NCBI GenBank assembly: GCA_025454915.1
Contig: JALONN010000001.1
Span: forward strand, 434,001-498,000
DNA length: 64,000 nt
From: Raineya sp.
GTDB lineage: Bacteria > Bacteroidota > Bacteroidia > Cytophagales > Thermonemataceae
Reading direction: 5' to 3'
This document shows positions 27,749 to 36,368 of this stretch, piece by piece; position 1 is the first letter of the stretch; the number at the start of each line of letters is the position of its first letter. The notes beneath the pieces are model-generated. The model was not told the origin of the DNA, did no database searches, and was given only the letters and a program-made list of their open reading frames with translations. A program made the position numbers and the translations under genes.

Positions 27749-28768
27749 TTAAGCTAAATTTTTGATGACTTGAATCGTTTTTTCAAGCATATCGTCTGTA
27801 AAATCGAGATGTGTCACAAGTCTGATATGTTTTTTACTAAAAGGAGACACCAAGACACCTTTTTCTGCAAATTTTTGAGTAAAGGTAGTTGAGTCAATGG
27901 GTGGCGGTAATTCAAAAATTACGATATTGGTATCAACAGGCATTACACTTGCTGTATAGTTAACACTCTGGAGGGCTTTTTCAAGTTCTTTGGCTCTTTT
28001 ATGGTCTTCAGAGAGTCTTTCAATATGATTATCCAATGCATACAAGGCAGCAGCAGCCAAATAACCAGCTTGTCGCCAGCCACCACCCATTACCTTTCTA
28101 ATGCGTTTTGCTTTTTTGATAACAGTTTTAGAACCCAGTAACACAGAACCTACCGGACAGCCCAAACCTTTGGAAAAACAAACCGAAATCGTATCGAAAT
28201 GCTTACCATATTCGGAAGCTTGTTCTTTTGTAGCTACCAAGCTATTCCAGACTCTAGCCCCATCCAGATGCAATTTAAGGCTGTTTTTTTTACAAATATC
28301 TGAAATCTCTTCAATTTGGGGAAGAGTATAAAAACATCCACCACCTTTGTTTACTGTATTTTCGAGGGCTACAATAGATGTTTTGGGATAATGAATGTTA
28401 TCCTGATTGATATTTTCTTCGATTTGATTTGGTAGAATTCTTCCTCTTATGCCATCCACTAAACGGATAGAAAGCAACGAATTAGACGCCAACCCACCAC
28501 CTTCATAATTATAAATATGTGAAAGTCTGTCACAGATGATTTCATCATTGGGTTCTGTAGTAGCCCTGATACCAATTTGATTGGTCATTGTTCCAGAAGT
28601 ACAAAATAAACCAGCCTCCATTCCAAAAAATGAAGCAGTTTTTTCTTCAAGAGCCTTAACTGTAGGGTCTTCTTCGTACACATCATCACCCACTTGAGCC
28701 GAAAACATGGCTTCCAACATAGCAGGAGTAGGTTTTGTAACAGTATCACTGCGTAAATCTATGAGCAT
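27749..28768 (-). CDS. ltaE: Low-specificity L-threonine aldolase
   Basis: The product is 339 residues, a PLP fold-type I enzyme cleaving L-threonine or allo-threonine to glycine and acetaldehyde. It begins [18 protein letters not shown], the family signature. The PLP lysine lies in [18 protein letters not shown] (about residue 200) and the cofactor Asp in [12 protein letters not shown]. It starts a minus-strand cluster together with the SUKH gene, 3 bases apart. Confidence 0.95.
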   Translation of the reverse strand: MLIDLRSDTVTKPTPAMLEAMFSAQVGDDVYEEDPTVKALEEKTASFFGMEAGLFCTSGTMTNQIGIRATTEPNDEIICDRLSHIYNYEGGGLASNSLLSIRLVDGIRGRILPNQIEENINQDNIHYPKTSIVALENTVNKGGGCFYTLPQIEEISDICKKNSLKLHLDGARVWNSLVATKEQASEYGKHFDTISVCFSKGLGCPVGSVLLGSKTVIKKAKRIRKVMGGGWRQAGYLAAAALYALDNHIERLSEDHKRAKELEKALQSVNYTASVMPVDTNIVIFELPPPIDSTTFTQKFAEKGVLVSPFSKKHIRLVTHLDFTDDMLEKTIQVIKNLA

Positions 28769-28771
28769 ATT

Positions 28772-29344
28772 TTATAATTTTTTATTTTCAAAAGCTGAAT
28801 TAATAATTTTTTCGATACGGGCTTGGCGTGTAGGAGTAGTTTTAGCATTAAAGAGCCACTCCAAAATACCTCTTTTATAAGAACGTGAAAACTTCTCCCA
28901 ATTTTGCATGGCAGTCAAGTTTTTTTCAAATTCAATTCTTAAATCTTCAGGCAAAATCAGATTTTCTACATCATTGAGGGCATCCCAAGTACCTGTTTTT
29001 TTGGCTAATTCTATCATTTTCAATCCAGAGGGCATCATCAGACCTGCTTCTATGAGTCTGGCTACTTTTTCTTTGTTTACTCTGCTCCAATTGCTTTTGG
29101 GTTTGCGTTTGGTAAAATACTGATAACGGCTTTCTTCATCTCTTTTACTGACTGTGCTATCAATCCAGCCAAAGCAAAGGGCTTCATCTACTGCCTCCGA
29201 ATAATAGACACTGGGAGTAGAGCTGTCTTTTTTATAAAGAATCAGCCAGACAGCTTTTTCTGTGTCGTGATTTTCTGATAGCCACTTTCTCCAAGCCTCT
29301 TGGGTTTCAGCATGAAAGGTTATGATACCATTTTTGAGTTCCAT
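28772..29344 (-). CDS. YdeI/OmpD-associated family protein
   Basis: The product is 190 residues, soluble. Family hallmarks: FHAETQEAWRKWLSENH at the start, DEALCFGWIDSTVSKRDEE and YFTKRKPKSNWSRVNKEKV in the middle, ending with WLFNAKTTPTRQARIEKI. The family is linked to bacteriocin and stress tolerance in a few species; the mechanism is not known. It is 3 bases from ltaE. Confidence 0.85.
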   Translation of the reverse strand: MELKNGIITFHAETQEAWRKWLSENHDTEKAVWLILYKKDSSTPSVYYSEAVDEALCFGWIDSTVSKRDEESRYQYFTKRKPKSNWSRVNKEKVARLIEAGLMMPSGLKMIELAKKTGTWDALNDVENLILPEDLRIEFEKNLTAMQNWEKFSRSYKRGILEWLFNAKTTPTRQARIEKIINSAFENKKL

Positions 29345-29349
29345 AATTT

Positions 29350-29886
29350 TTACTGATGAATTTCTACACCCCTCTGAGCCAAAATTCTGAGTGTTTCAAA
29401 ATTCTCGTCTTTGTTCATATCAATAGGAGTACGATAAATGGATAGTTTTTTCAGATTTTCTAATTTTTGTAAAACCTGAATATCTGTAACTTGTGTTTGT
29501 GAGATATTCAGATATTCCAAACTTGTACAATGTGCTAATGCTGAAATATCAGTTAAATTCTTGTTAGTATCGAGTAAAAGTGTTTTGAGTTTTGTGAGGT
29601 TTTTAAGAGGCTCAACACTTTTTACATTGTTGGCATAGAGCCAGATTTCTTCCAAATCGAGCATATTTGCCAAAGGTGTTAAATCTTCAATATGATTACC
29701 ATCTAAAGAAATGTTTTTTAGGTTTGGGGCTTGCTGTAACCCTTCTAATGAATCCAGAGGCTCCCAGTACATTTCTGCTTCGGCTCTGTATTCACTCCAG
29801 TCAAAATCTTTCATTTTTGCCATTTTTTCAGGTGTAATAGGAGCAGAAATAAGTTCTTCTAATGCTTTTTTGAGTGTATAGTTCAT
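29350..29886 (-). CDS. Leucine-rich repeat protein
   Basis: The product is 178 residues. After about 45 residues, four to five LRR units of about 22 residues follow (NLKNISLDGNHIEDLTPLA, NMLDLEEIWLYANNVKSVEPL, and so on) of the internalin/SDS22-like type with L/I at xxLxxLxLxxN positions. No signal peptide, so cytosolic. Likely a protein-binding adaptor. It lies 5 bases from the YdeI-like gene. Confidence 0.85.
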   Translation of the reverse strand: MNYTLKKALEELISAPITPEKMAKMKDFDWSEYRAEAEMYWEPLDSLEGLQQAPNLKNISLDGNHIEDLTPLANMLDLEEIWLYANNVKSVEPLKNLTKLKTLLLDTNKNLTDISALAHCTSLEYLNISQTQVTDIQVLQKLENLKKLSIYRTPIDMNKDENFETLRILAQRGVEIHQ

Positions 29887-29892
29887 AGTTTT

Positions 29893-30387
29893 TTAAATTT
29901 TTACTTGATATTTTTTAACCTGTAAAATCATTTCATCTAAATACTGTTCAATTTTTCTTGTCTTAGGATATGAAATGATAAGAGTAACATTTCTTTGAAT
30001 ACGAATAAATCGTGTATCATACCAACAAAGATATTTTTCAGGTACTTTTTTTAAATCATAACCTAAACCACTTTCAATAGGTATTTTTATAAATAATGAA
30101 AACTGATAATAGGGAGGTTCATATTCAATTTTAATCTCTGTGAAATAACTTTTATAATACCCTTTCCAACGGTCTCTGAAAAATAGGAATTTATGTTTAT
30201 TGGCGAAAGCCTTGAGCCTTTTATTTTTATTGATTTTTGTTAGATTTTTTTGAGAAGAGAAATACCTCTGAACAATTGAATCAAGATATACGATGCCTGT
30301 TAGAAAGATAAAGAGACAAGCTAAAACCAATGAAATTTGAATAATCTTGATAAATATTTCTAAAAGGATTACAAGAGCAATAGGCAT
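29893..30387 (-). CDS. Single-span membrane protein, unknown
   Basis: The product is 164 residues with one long N-terminal hydrophobic segment (about 3-33) and a basic, aromatic-rich soluble domain. The latter has alternating beta-strand character (RFIRIQRNVTLIISYPKTRK). No family recognised. Last part of the minus-strand cluster. Confidence 0.65.
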   Translation of the reverse strand: MPIALVILLEIFIKIIQISLVLACLFIFLTGIVYLDSIVQRYFSSQKNLTKINKNKRLKAFANKHKFLFFRDRWKGYYKSYFTEIKIEYEPPYYQFSLFIKIPIESGLGYDLKKVPEKYLCWYDTRFIRIQRNVTLIISYPKTRKIEQYLDEMILQVKKYQVKI

Positions 30388-30424
30388 ATACTAAATAACT
30401 AAATGATGTTGTCTGACATTACTT

Positions 30425-30859
30425 TTAGTCAGGTTTTTCTTGATGCTTCCAAAGAGGTTTGTAACCTGTTTCCAAAATCTGCATATCCCAATCTCTTTTA
30501 ATATCAAATGCTGGTTCTGAGTTTATCACGATATAGAAACTAAGAAAAATGAAAATCAATGAAATACTCCAAAGTACAATAAACAAATTTTTAGGTATTC
30601 TAATTTGTATTATGAAACGATTTATCAAGAAGATGAGTAGATACCAAAACAAAAAATAAATCAGAAAGTCAAGGATAAATTCTATGATAAAAAATTGTAG
30701 TGATAAAGAAGTATGCCAGCCATCACCTACAAAAGGGAAGGGGAAACCACTTAACATTGTATGAGGGGCATCATTAGGCAGTACAAACCACCATTTTGTA
30801 AAAAAAATAAAAGAGATGATTGTTAAAGGAATTATAAAACGAAAAATTAATATTTTCAT
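30425..30859 (-). CDS. Three-span membrane protein, unknown
   Basis: The product is 144 residues, with hydrophobic segments at about 5-23, 52-82 and 90-112 and a charged tail (AFDIKRDWDMQILETGYKPLW). No family recognised. Probably the first gene of the minus-strand cluster; its promoter would face the rightward hydrolase gene. Confidence 0.65.
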   Translation of the reverse strand: MKILIFRFIIPLTIISFIFFTKWWFVLPNDAPHTMLSGFPFPFVGDGWHTSLSLQFFIIEFILDFLIYFLFWYLLIFLINRFIIQIRIPKNLFIVLWSISLIFIFLSFYIVINSEPAFDIKRDWDMQILETGYKPLWKHQEKPD

Positions 30860-30956
30860 AAGAATGAATCGGTAAATATATAATTTTATGAAATTACACT
30901 TAAAAGAAGAAAAATAACTCTTTTATTTATATTTGTATCAACACCACCCATTTATT

Positions 30957-32129
30957 ATGAAAAAAACATTGATTACAATTATTGCCTTTATTTACTGTTT
31001 GGCAAGCTGGGGGCAAACTTCTTTGTATGATTATCTCAAACTTGGAAAATTTAAAGTCGGTTTCACAGATACCATTATTTTAGATAAAACCCTCCAATAT
31101 AATGCTTTTGGTTATAATGGTACGAAACCCTACTTTGTACAGGTCTGGTATCCTCTCAAGCAAATATCAAAAAAAGACTCTTTCTTATATTTTAAAGACT
31201 TCTATAGTGTAACTAAAACAAGTATTTTTAAATCAGTTCAGGAGCAATCTAAAAAACATCATCAGGAAATCATAATACGAGATTGCATTTCTGAAAACGC
31301 AGAAACTGGTAATCCCAATCAATTTGATGGTTATACTTTTGAGGATATTTTTAATCTGATAGGGAACATGCAAACAAGAAGTGTTTTAAAGCCAGTTTCT
31401 AAAAAATCGGATTATCCTGTTATAGTTTATCATCATGGTTCACAGAGTAATTCTTTTGAAAACTTTGCAATGGCAGAATATTTTGCTTCCAAAGGTTTTA
31501 TTTTTGTATCTGCTAACTTTCATCTGCCTTACGAAAATATAAGTTATGGATTAAGACCTTTCAGTCAGATTGTTAAAAATGAAGAAGAAAAAAGTTTAAA
31601 TACAATTTTAGAGTTTGCAAAATCTTTGAGTAAATCATCCACTGTGTTTTTTGTAGGGCATAGTTTTGGAGCTCAAATGGGTTTTAGAACTTTAGACCAA
31701 AATAAGAACATTAGTGGAATGGTATCTTTGGAAACTACCATTGAGTTTAAAAAAGACTATGAAAAAATAAAAGAATTATGGTCAGAGGTTTTCCAGAAAG
31801 TAGTACAAGAAAAAGCTCTTTATCCATTTCCTATATTGTTATGTGCTGCCACTGGGAAAAAAGGTGCATTTGATTTCTTTAAAATATTAAATGCTAAAAA
31901 AATCACGTATGTTTCTACTATTGAGCAGTTTAATCATAATGCTTATACCTCTATATTTCATCTGAGATACTTTCTTGATAGTAAAATACCTCAACCAGAT
32001 AAAGCCTTATTAGAAAAAAGCCTAAAAATATACGTAAAACACCTTGAAACTATTTCTGTCTTTTTTGATGAGGTTCTCAAAAAGAAGAGTAATAAAGGAG
32101 AAGAAATGCTTTTTATAGATGCTCAATAA
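30957..32129 (+). CDS. Secreted alpha/beta hydrolase, PAF-acetylhydrolase-like
   Basis: The product is 390 residues from the ATG that gives a proper signal peptide (MKKTLITIIAFIYCLASWGQ). The alpha/beta-hydrolase fold is shown by YPVIVYHHGSQSNSFEN (oxyanion region), the nucleophile elbow FFVGHSFGAQMG (Ser near 238) and a possible catalytic His in EQFNHNAY. Probably periplasmic lipase or esterase. It ends at a strong bidirectional terminator. Confidence 0.82.
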   Translation: MKKTLITIIAFIYCLASWGQTSLYDYLKLGKFKVGFTDTIILDKTLQYNAFGYNGTKPYFVQVWYPLKQISKKDSFLYFKDFYSVTKTSIFKSVQEQSKKHHQEIIIRDCISENAETGNPNQFDGYTFEDIFNLIGNMQTRSVLKPVSKKSDYPVIVYHHGSQSNSFENFAMAEYFASKGFIFVSANFHLPYENISYGLRPFSQIVKNEEEKSLNTILEFAKSLSKSSTVFFVGHSFGAQMGFRTLDQNKNISGMVSLETTIEFKKDYEKIKELWSEVFQKVVQEKALYPFPILLCAATGKKGAFDFFKILNAKKITYVSTIEQFNHNAYTSIFHLRYFLDSKIPQPDKALLEKSLKIYVKHLETISVFFDEVLKKKSNKGEEMLFIDAQ

Positions 32130-32133
32130 AATG

Positions 32134-32168
32134 TAAAATGCTGATAAGCTTTAAGCTTATCAGCATTT
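32134..32168. terminator. Bidirectional terminator
   Basis: Near-perfect palindrome AATGCTGATAAGCTT/AAGCTTATCAGCATT between two convergent genes, with A-rich left and T-rich right flanks. Confidence 0.9.
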
Positions 32169-32189
32169 TATTGTGCTCACAAGTGTATT

Positions 32190-32795
32190 CTAATATCTTT
32201 TTCCAATATCAAATTTGCCAGTGGCTTTGTTCCATTTTAACTCTATCACTTTAAATTTCCTCTTTTCAAAGGTCTTCATATATTCTTTGGGCAGATTGCC
32301 ATAAACAAATTGTTCTTTTGTCGCTGGGGCACTTTTAGCCAAAATTGTAGTGCCTGTTTGTGGTAAAATTAAATGCAGATTAAACTCATTTAATGACCTT
32401 TCAGGCAAGGGTTGTGAACCCCAAAAATCTTTAAATCCTATGTTGGGGCAAACCTGTTCAGTTACATTTTTCCATTCATTATTTTGATAAACATAAAACT
32501 CTGTCCTTGTCATAAAAATACCTAAAGCGGGTTGTGAGGCTGAATATTGAAAGCCAAACACTTTACTTTGATCATTCTTTGTAAAACACTTGAAACTGAT
32601 CGCATCATCAGCATCTTTGGGATTTTCAATTTTAATGAAAGCATTCTTTTCATCAATGAATACCTTGTTGGTTTCACTGTTTTGTGAGGGTTTCCGTTCT
32701 TCGTGTTTAAAAATTTCATAAAAATCTTTAATGGTAGTCTGACTCTGAGATATGTAAGGAAATATCAATAGAAAGCCTAAAATGAGATTTTTCAT
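32190..32795 (-). CDS. Secreted protein, unknown
   Basis: The product is 201 residues with a signal peptide (MKNLILGFLLIFPYISQSQT). The mature part is mixed and ends FDIGKRY. No domain recognised. Convergent with the hydrolase gene. Periplasmic location is the only firm inference. Confidence 0.7.
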   Translation of the reverse strand: MKNLILGFLLIFPYISQSQTTIKDFYEIFKHEERKPSQNSETNKVFIDEKNAFIKIENPKDADDAISFKCFTKNDQSKVFGFQYSASQPALGIFMTRTEFYVYQNNEWKNVTEQVCPNIGFKDFWGSQPLPERSLNEFNLHLILPQTGTTILAKSAPATKEQFVYGNLPKEYMKTFEKRKFKVIELKWNKATGKFDIGKRY

Positions 32796-33244
32796 ACAGT
32801 CATGAGTTTAAGATTGGAAATGAATAGAAGTTCAATTTTGATGGACTTATCAAATATAAGTAATAACTCAGTAAAATCCTATCAAATGAAAACTTATTTG
32901 GAAGGGAATAGTGTATTGAAGTTTCGAAAATAAATACTGATAATTTTTTAATTTTTTGGAGAATAAATTTTGAAGTGATTGTTCTGTTTTTATCGAAAAA
33001 AATTAAATGTTGTAACATTTAATTTTGAATATTTTATGAAAAAATAATAAGAATATTACATTGTATTTTTTGTATGAAAGTTTTTAAAATAGATAGAAAA
33101 GGGTTTTTTGTATGTGAAAATATCCTAAAAAAACTTTTTTATTACACCGTGTAAAAATCAGGGATTCCCTGATGCGTGGGAGTTTTTTATTACATAGATT
33201 GCAAGTAGAAATAATGAAAATTTTACACTATAAAATTGACCATT
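32796..33244. other. Intergenic region with conserved palindromic element
   Basis: These 449 bases are very AT-rich. The only structured element is copy 2 of the conserved palindrome (separate entry). I see no believable gene; a 72-codon minus-strand frame at 32800-33018 has no start context or coding character. Confidence 0.5.
33136..33180 (+). promoter_or_regulatory. Conserved palindromic promoter element, copy 2
   Basis: ATCAGGGA-T-TCCCTGAT at 33157-33173 is preceded by TTATTACACCGTGTAAAA and followed by GCGTGGGAG, a T-run and TTGCAAG. Same order and orientation relative to its gene as copy 1 (26267-26310). It lies about 65 bases from the ATG of the 81-residue protein. Confidence 0.75.
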
Positions 33245-33490
33245 ATGGATACAAAATTAGTGTCGTTGTCTGGTACAGACAAAAACCCAAATTCGGTAAA
33301 AGATAAACTGACATCCACGCTGATGGGATATGTTCAGAAGTATGCTGTATATGATCTACCTGACTCAGAGAATGATGATAAGAAAACTTCAGAAGAAAAT
33401 ATCAATCATTTAAAGAATACTTGTGAAGGAGTAGGAGCAGCTATTTTAAGAGCTGTTGCAGTGGAGTCTGCTAAGTTTAAAAATCTTTAG
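33245..33490 (+). CDS. Small hypothetical protein under the palindromic element
   Basis: The product is 81 residues from the ATG giving MDTKLVSLSG. Soluble, helical, acidic middle part (DSENDDKKTSEEN). No family recognised. It shares its upstream element with the cyclase-domain gene 7 kb away. A strong terminator follows. This is the last chromosomal gene before the virus-like element. Confidence 0.7.
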   Translation: MDTKLVSLSGTDKNPNSVKDKLTSTLMGYVQKYAVYDLPDSENDDKKTSEENINHLKNTCEGVGAAILRAVAVESAKFKNL

Positions 33491-33565
33491 TATAACAGAT
33501 TTTTATCTGCATAGATTTATAATCTTTTTTCTCTCAACAAGATTTATCTTAGAAACATTAAAATG

Positions 33566-33603
33566 AAAAAGGTTAATAAAACAGATGTTCTATTAACCTT
33601 TTT
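33566..33603 (+). terminator. Strong terminator at the left border of the element
   Basis: Perfect 13-bp stem AAAAAGGTTAATA/TATTAACCTTTTT with a 12-nt loop and T5 within the 3' arm; A-run on the other side makes it bidirectional. Confidence 0.92.
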
Positions 33604-33722
33604 GTAATTTCAGTACCCAAGGCCGCACTATGTACTTGACTACTTAAAATATTAACTCTCAGGCTTTTGCTTGTTACTAAGCTGAGGTGTACCCAAAAGT
33701 GTCCCCAAATTCCGAAAAAAAA

Positions 33723-34346
33723 TTATGAAGAAACTCCTGAGATGCTTGAATACACCTTAAACTTTGGGAAGTTTGGTTCTACCTTAGCCCAAACATCATT
33801 TGAAAGCACACCTTTTAAATAACCTCTGAGTTCAATGATAATATCTCTATAAGTCAAGCCTTCTTCTTTCTCTTTTAAAGTTTCTTTATTTATAAATTTT
33901 TCGCCTTTGCCTAATATCAGCCATTTTGGGTTTATATCATCAAACCTATTTACTATTTTGCTGATAACTTCAAAAGATGGATTGTTTTGCCTGCCTTCTA
34001 CAATATTTTGCAAAGTTTGAGGCGAAATTTTAATTTCTTTTGCAAAAGAACTTTTATTCATTTTTTTATAATCCATCAGCCGTTTTATTCTTTCGTTTAC
34101 AGTTTCTTCCATAGATTTTATAGGTTGTTGTAAATACATTTCTCCAATTCCATCTAAAAGCCAATCAGAACTAATATTGAAGGCTTCTTTTAATCTTTTT
34201 GCAATGTTTACACTCACACCAGTATTGCCATCTACAATATTTTTTATGGCTGTGTGGGAAACCTGAAGCTCTTTTGCTAGATTACTATTGTTAATATTTA
34301 GCATTTGCTTCACCTCCATAAATCTTTGATTTGCAGTTTTTTCCAT
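33723..34346 (-). CDS. Repressor with two tandem HTH (XRE-type) domains
   Basis: The product is 207 residues. HTH 1 (about 7-62: NLAKELQVSHTAIKNIVDG) and HTH 2 (about 80-135: SFAKEIKISPQTLQNIVEG) are each followed by the same linker sense (SSDWLLDGIGEMY; NPKWLILGKGEKF), so this looks like an internal duplication of a whole DNA-binding domain. The C-terminal 60 residues are different. It is divergent from the rightward genes, facing an operator rich in palindromes, and is the likely lysogeny or maintenance repressor. Confidence 0.88.
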   Translation of the reverse strand: MEKTANQRFMEVKQMLNINNSNLAKELQVSHTAIKNIVDGNTGVSVNIAKRLKEAFNISSDWLLDGIGEMYLQQPIKSMEETVNERIKRLMDYKKMNKSSFAKEIKISPQTLQNIVEGRQNNPSFEVISKIVNRFDDINPKWLILGKGEKFINKETLKEKEEGLTYRDIIIELRGYLKGVLSNDVWAKVEPNFPKFKVYSSISGVSS

Positions 34347-34384
34347 ATAATTTTTTACTATTTTGTTTAAAAACTTTCAAAAAA

Positions 34385-34463
34385 ATTTGCAACATTTTAA
34401 AAATGTTCTTATGTTTGTAAAACATTTAAACAAATGTAAGAATTTTAAACAAATGTTGCAAAT
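34385..34463. promoter_or_regulatory. Operator cluster of the tandem-HTH repressor
   Basis: Several nested palindromes share ACATTT/AAATGT half-sites: AACATTTT-A-AAAATGTT (34391-34407), ACATTT-N4-AAATGT (34422-34437), and a perfect 13-base inverted repeat ATTTGCAACATTT (34385-34397) with AAATGTTGCAAAT (34451-34463). They lie between the divergent repressor and small DNA-binding protein genes, overlapping any promoters. Paired sites fit a repressor with two DNA-binding domains. Confidence 0.8.
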
Positions 34464-34481
34464 CTAATGCCAAAAAATTAA

Positions 34482-34655
34482 ATGTATATGTCAGAAATTA
34501 AGAAGAAAAAAGCTACAAAGGCTGTTCATACAAGAATAGATGCTGAAATTTTGGAAAAAGCTAAAGATTTGGCAATGCAAAAAGATTTTAATATCCCATC
34601 CTGGTTAGAAAAACAATTCAAAGGTTTGGTTGAAAAATTAGAATCAATGCCTTAA
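34482..34655 (+). CDS. Small basic DNA-binding-like protein, Arc/RHH-like (57 residues)
   Basis: The product is MYMSEIKKKKATKAVHTRID... (57 residues). A second ATG two codons later is an alternative start. The pattern of a short beta strand (AVHTRID) then two helices (AEILEKAKDLAMQ; SWLEKQFKGLVEKL) suits the ribbon-helix-helix fold of small phage regulators. It is the first rightward gene after the operators. A Cro-like role is inference. Confidence 0.6.
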   Translation: MYMSEIKKKKATKAVHTRIDAEILEKAKDLAMQKDFNIPSWLEKQFKGLVEKLESMP

Positions 34656-34660
34656 AAAAA

Positions 34661-34703
34661 TACTCATTTGAGTAAAAAAAATACTCAAGTTTTTATATCT
34701 TTG
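34661..34703 (+). promoter_or_regulatory. Candidate promoter with palindrome TACTCA-TT-TGAGTA
   Basis: A palindrome at 34661-34674 plus a further TACTCA half-site (34682-34687) precedes TATCTTTG (34696-34703), which matches the Bacteroidota -7 box TAnnTTTG. Gene start is 34726. A TTTG lies in the palindrome, but the 25-base spacing to the -7 box is longer than the norm. Likely operator of one of the two upstream regulators. Confidence 0.6.
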
Positions 34704-34725
34704 AATTTAAAACCCGCCCACACCT

Positions 34726-35115
34726 ATGAAAACACTTGATAAAAAATTAACAAAAGATCGATTTAAAAAAGGCTATTCCTTTTTTATAAAAGGAGAGCCG
34801 AATAGAATATATAATTATCTCTCTCAGCCTGATGATATGGGCTTTATTGCAGAAAAAAAACACTTTTTATGCAATGTTTCAGAGGTAGATGATGAAGGTT
34901 TTATTCTCAAAATAGAGATGTTAGGAAAAGTAAGCTTTGAAGCTGTAAAATTTTCCGATTGTGTGGACCAAGATTACTCTGAATTTAATGAGGCTATTCA
35001 TAAAAGCATTTTTTGTGATTGTCCTCATAACTTAGATAAAAAATTTCTTAGTGTTAGTTGTGAAGTTGTGTGTGCTAGTTTGCGTGAACGTGATAAAAGA
35101 AAGTCTTTTAATTAA
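34726..35115 (+). CDS. Early hypothetical protein
   Basis: The product is 129 residues, soluble, lysine-rich at the start (MKTLDKKLTKDRFKKGYSFF) with four cysteines in the second half (DCVDQ, CDCPHN, VSCEVVCAS). No family recognised. It follows the candidate early promoter and precedes 620 bases without a protein gene. Confidence 0.65.
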   Translation: MKTLDKKLTKDRFKKGYSFFIKGEPNRIYNYLSQPDDMGFIAEKKHFLCNVSEVDDEGFILKIEMLGKVSFEAVKFSDCVDQDYSEFNEAIHKSIFCDCPHNLDKKFLSVSCEVVCASLRERDKRKSFN

Positions 35116-35477
35116 AAATACGTTAGTGTTCAATTTTAGTTTCGCCAAGAGGTTACACTACTAAGTACAATCTCTTCCAAGCCTGAAAAGGCAAAACGTT
35201 CTTTAAAAATAAACCCAATAAAAAGGAATACCCGATTAAATGATGAAAAGCCCTCAAATGCTCATGTGAGCAGGGCACCCGATAAAATCCCTATGCGTTG
35301 GAAGCCAATAATTGGTACGTGTGTTTCTTAGGGCAATTTTATCAAACTAGGGCAGGGCTTCAAAACCCTGTCCTCATAGCCTGAAAAAGGCAAAACGTTC
35401 TTTGAAGCACTCTGATTCTTGTATTTGTGAGATTGACAAGAAAATAAGAGTAATCTCAGCCATACAAATTGTATGGC

Positions 35478-35550
35478 GGTGGCATCGTCTAAGAGTCAGG
35501 ACGCAGGTTCGTATGATACTGTAATATGGGTGCAAATCCCATTGCCACAC
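35478..35550 (+). tRNA. tRNA-like sequence with degenerate anticodon arm
   Basis: Acceptor GGTGGCA/TGCCACA (first pair mismatched), D-arm GTCT/GGAC with an 8-nt loop and T-arm ATGGG-TGCAAAT-CCCAT are all in the right order. The T-loop is TGCAAAT rather than TTCRANN. The anticodon region (35504-35521) makes only three good pairs (CAG/CTG), so no anticodon can be assigned. The D-arm context resembles Glu/Gln tRNAs. Likely a decayed tRNA gene or a tRNA mimic. Confidence 0.5.
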
Positions 35551-35624
35551 AAATAGGGCAAACAAGATACTCTGTAGCAAATAAATAGAAATTTGAATTT
35601 TGGTTTGTCCGCTCTGATGAAAAC

Positions 35625-35714
35625 GGCTTGTGTGGCACGAAGGGGTTAGGTTAAGAGCCAAAAATAAGATTGAATGTGCTCTATAATATGTGGGTTCGAC
35701 TCCCACCACAAGCC
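35625..35714 (+). tRNA. tRNA-like sequence with aberrant D/anticodon region
   Basis: Acceptor GCTTGTG/CACAAGC with an extra G-1:C73 pair, and a perfect T-arm GTGGG-TTCGACT-CCCAC. The central 57 bases do not fold as normal D and anticodon arms; the best pairing is AGAGC/GCTCT enclosing 19 nt. At 90 bases it is class-II size. It may be a degenerate or intron-disturbed tRNA, or a tRNA mimic retaining only the acceptor-T half. Confidence 0.45.
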
Positions 35715-35735
35715 CAAAACTAAAATTTAAAGTAT

Positions 35736-36011
35736 ATGACTGATACTCAAATTACCGAAAAACAAAAAAAAATGCAAGACTTGATTTTGCAGTACATGAA
35801 TGAAGAATCGGTAAAAAAACAGCCCTCCTTAACGTGGGGCTATGTATGGTTTGATCCTAAAGAAGCTGTTTTTTTCTATTCAAGCATACATATAAAAAAT
35901 GAGGTAATACAGCCTTTGATTAAAGGGAAAAAAATAGTTTTCAAAGGTATAAAATTAAATTATGGAAGAAAGCTATTGCAATACACGTTATCAGAAAAGC
36001 TAAAAAAATAA
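35736..36011 (+). CDS. Small hypothetical protein
   Basis: The product is 91 residues, MTDTQITEKQKKMQDLILQY start, basic, with Trp and aromatic residues in the middle (LTWGYVWFDPKEAVFFYSS). No family recognised. First of five closely spaced genes (gaps of 1-6 bases). Confidence 0.65.
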   Translation: MTDTQITEKQKKMQDLILQYMNEESVKKQPSLTWGYVWFDPKEAVFFYSSIHIKNEVIQPLIKGKKIVFKGIKLNYGRKLLQYTLSEKLKK

Positions 36012-36017
36012 AATTAT

Positions 36018-36365
36018 ATGGCTGATTCTAAAAAATATTATTACGTGGTTTCTCTGTGCCATTCAGCACCACACGAAAAATACATTACAGTTTGGAGAGG
36101 AAAAAATGCAGGTTATTCTTTGATACTAAAAGACGATCATATTTACCCTGAAAATGATATTACAGAAGGGTATCATAATAACCAGGAAAATATGATTGTG
36201 GAAAAAGAGGCTTTAGAGAAATTAGCAATCAAAGCAATGTTTGAAGGTAATGAAGTTTTACGTGTGCCAAATTGTAAAGCTGTTTGGGATGTACTAGGTG
36301 TAAAACCTAATAAAAAAGCTAGATGCTTAACCCGTAATGCAAAATATGTACCCGTGAAAAATTGA
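36018..36365 (+). CDS. Small hypothetical protein
   Basis: The product is 115 residues, beginning MADSKKYYYVVSLCHSAPHEKYITVWRGK; beta-rich start, helical end with basic residues (KPNKKARCLTRNAKYVPVKN). Similar small proteins occur in other Bacteroidota phages by general look, but I cannot name a family. Located 6 bases from its upstream neighbour. Confidence 0.65.
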   Translation: MADSKKYYYVVSLCHSAPHEKYITVWRGKNAGYSLILKDDHIYPENDITEGYHNNQENMIVEKEALEKLAIKAMFEGNEVLRVPNCKAVWDVLGVKPNKKARCLTRNAKYVPVKN

Positions 36366-36368
36366 TTT

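Larger units (their letters stand above)
35116..35735 (+). other. Structured untranslated region with two boxA-like units and two tRNA-like sequences
   Basis: No protein gene is convincing in these 620 bases. Present: hairpin GCCTGAAAAGGC + AAAACGTTCTTTAAA (35181-35207); nested palindrome GCCC..TGCTCA-TG-TGAGCA..GGGC (near 35243-35270); long hairpin AGGGCAGGG/CCCTGTCCT (near 35349-35374); second hairpin GCCTGAAAAAGGC + AAAACGTTCTTTGAA (35379-35406); tRNA-like sequences at 35478 and 35625. The GTTCTTTGAA motif recurs at 37.8-38.2 kb. Confidence 0.6.

Noticed and set aside
33604..33722. Remnant of an integrase or att site at the left border
   Set aside because: A short minus-strand frame (GDTFGYTSA, then a stop) is visible but has no catalytic motif, and no direct repeat can be compared because the right end is not in the window.
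35349..35374. Terminator from the hairpin AGGGCAGGG/CCCTGTCCT
   Set aside because: No T-run follows; it lies in the untranslated RNA region and more likely forms part of the RNA structure.
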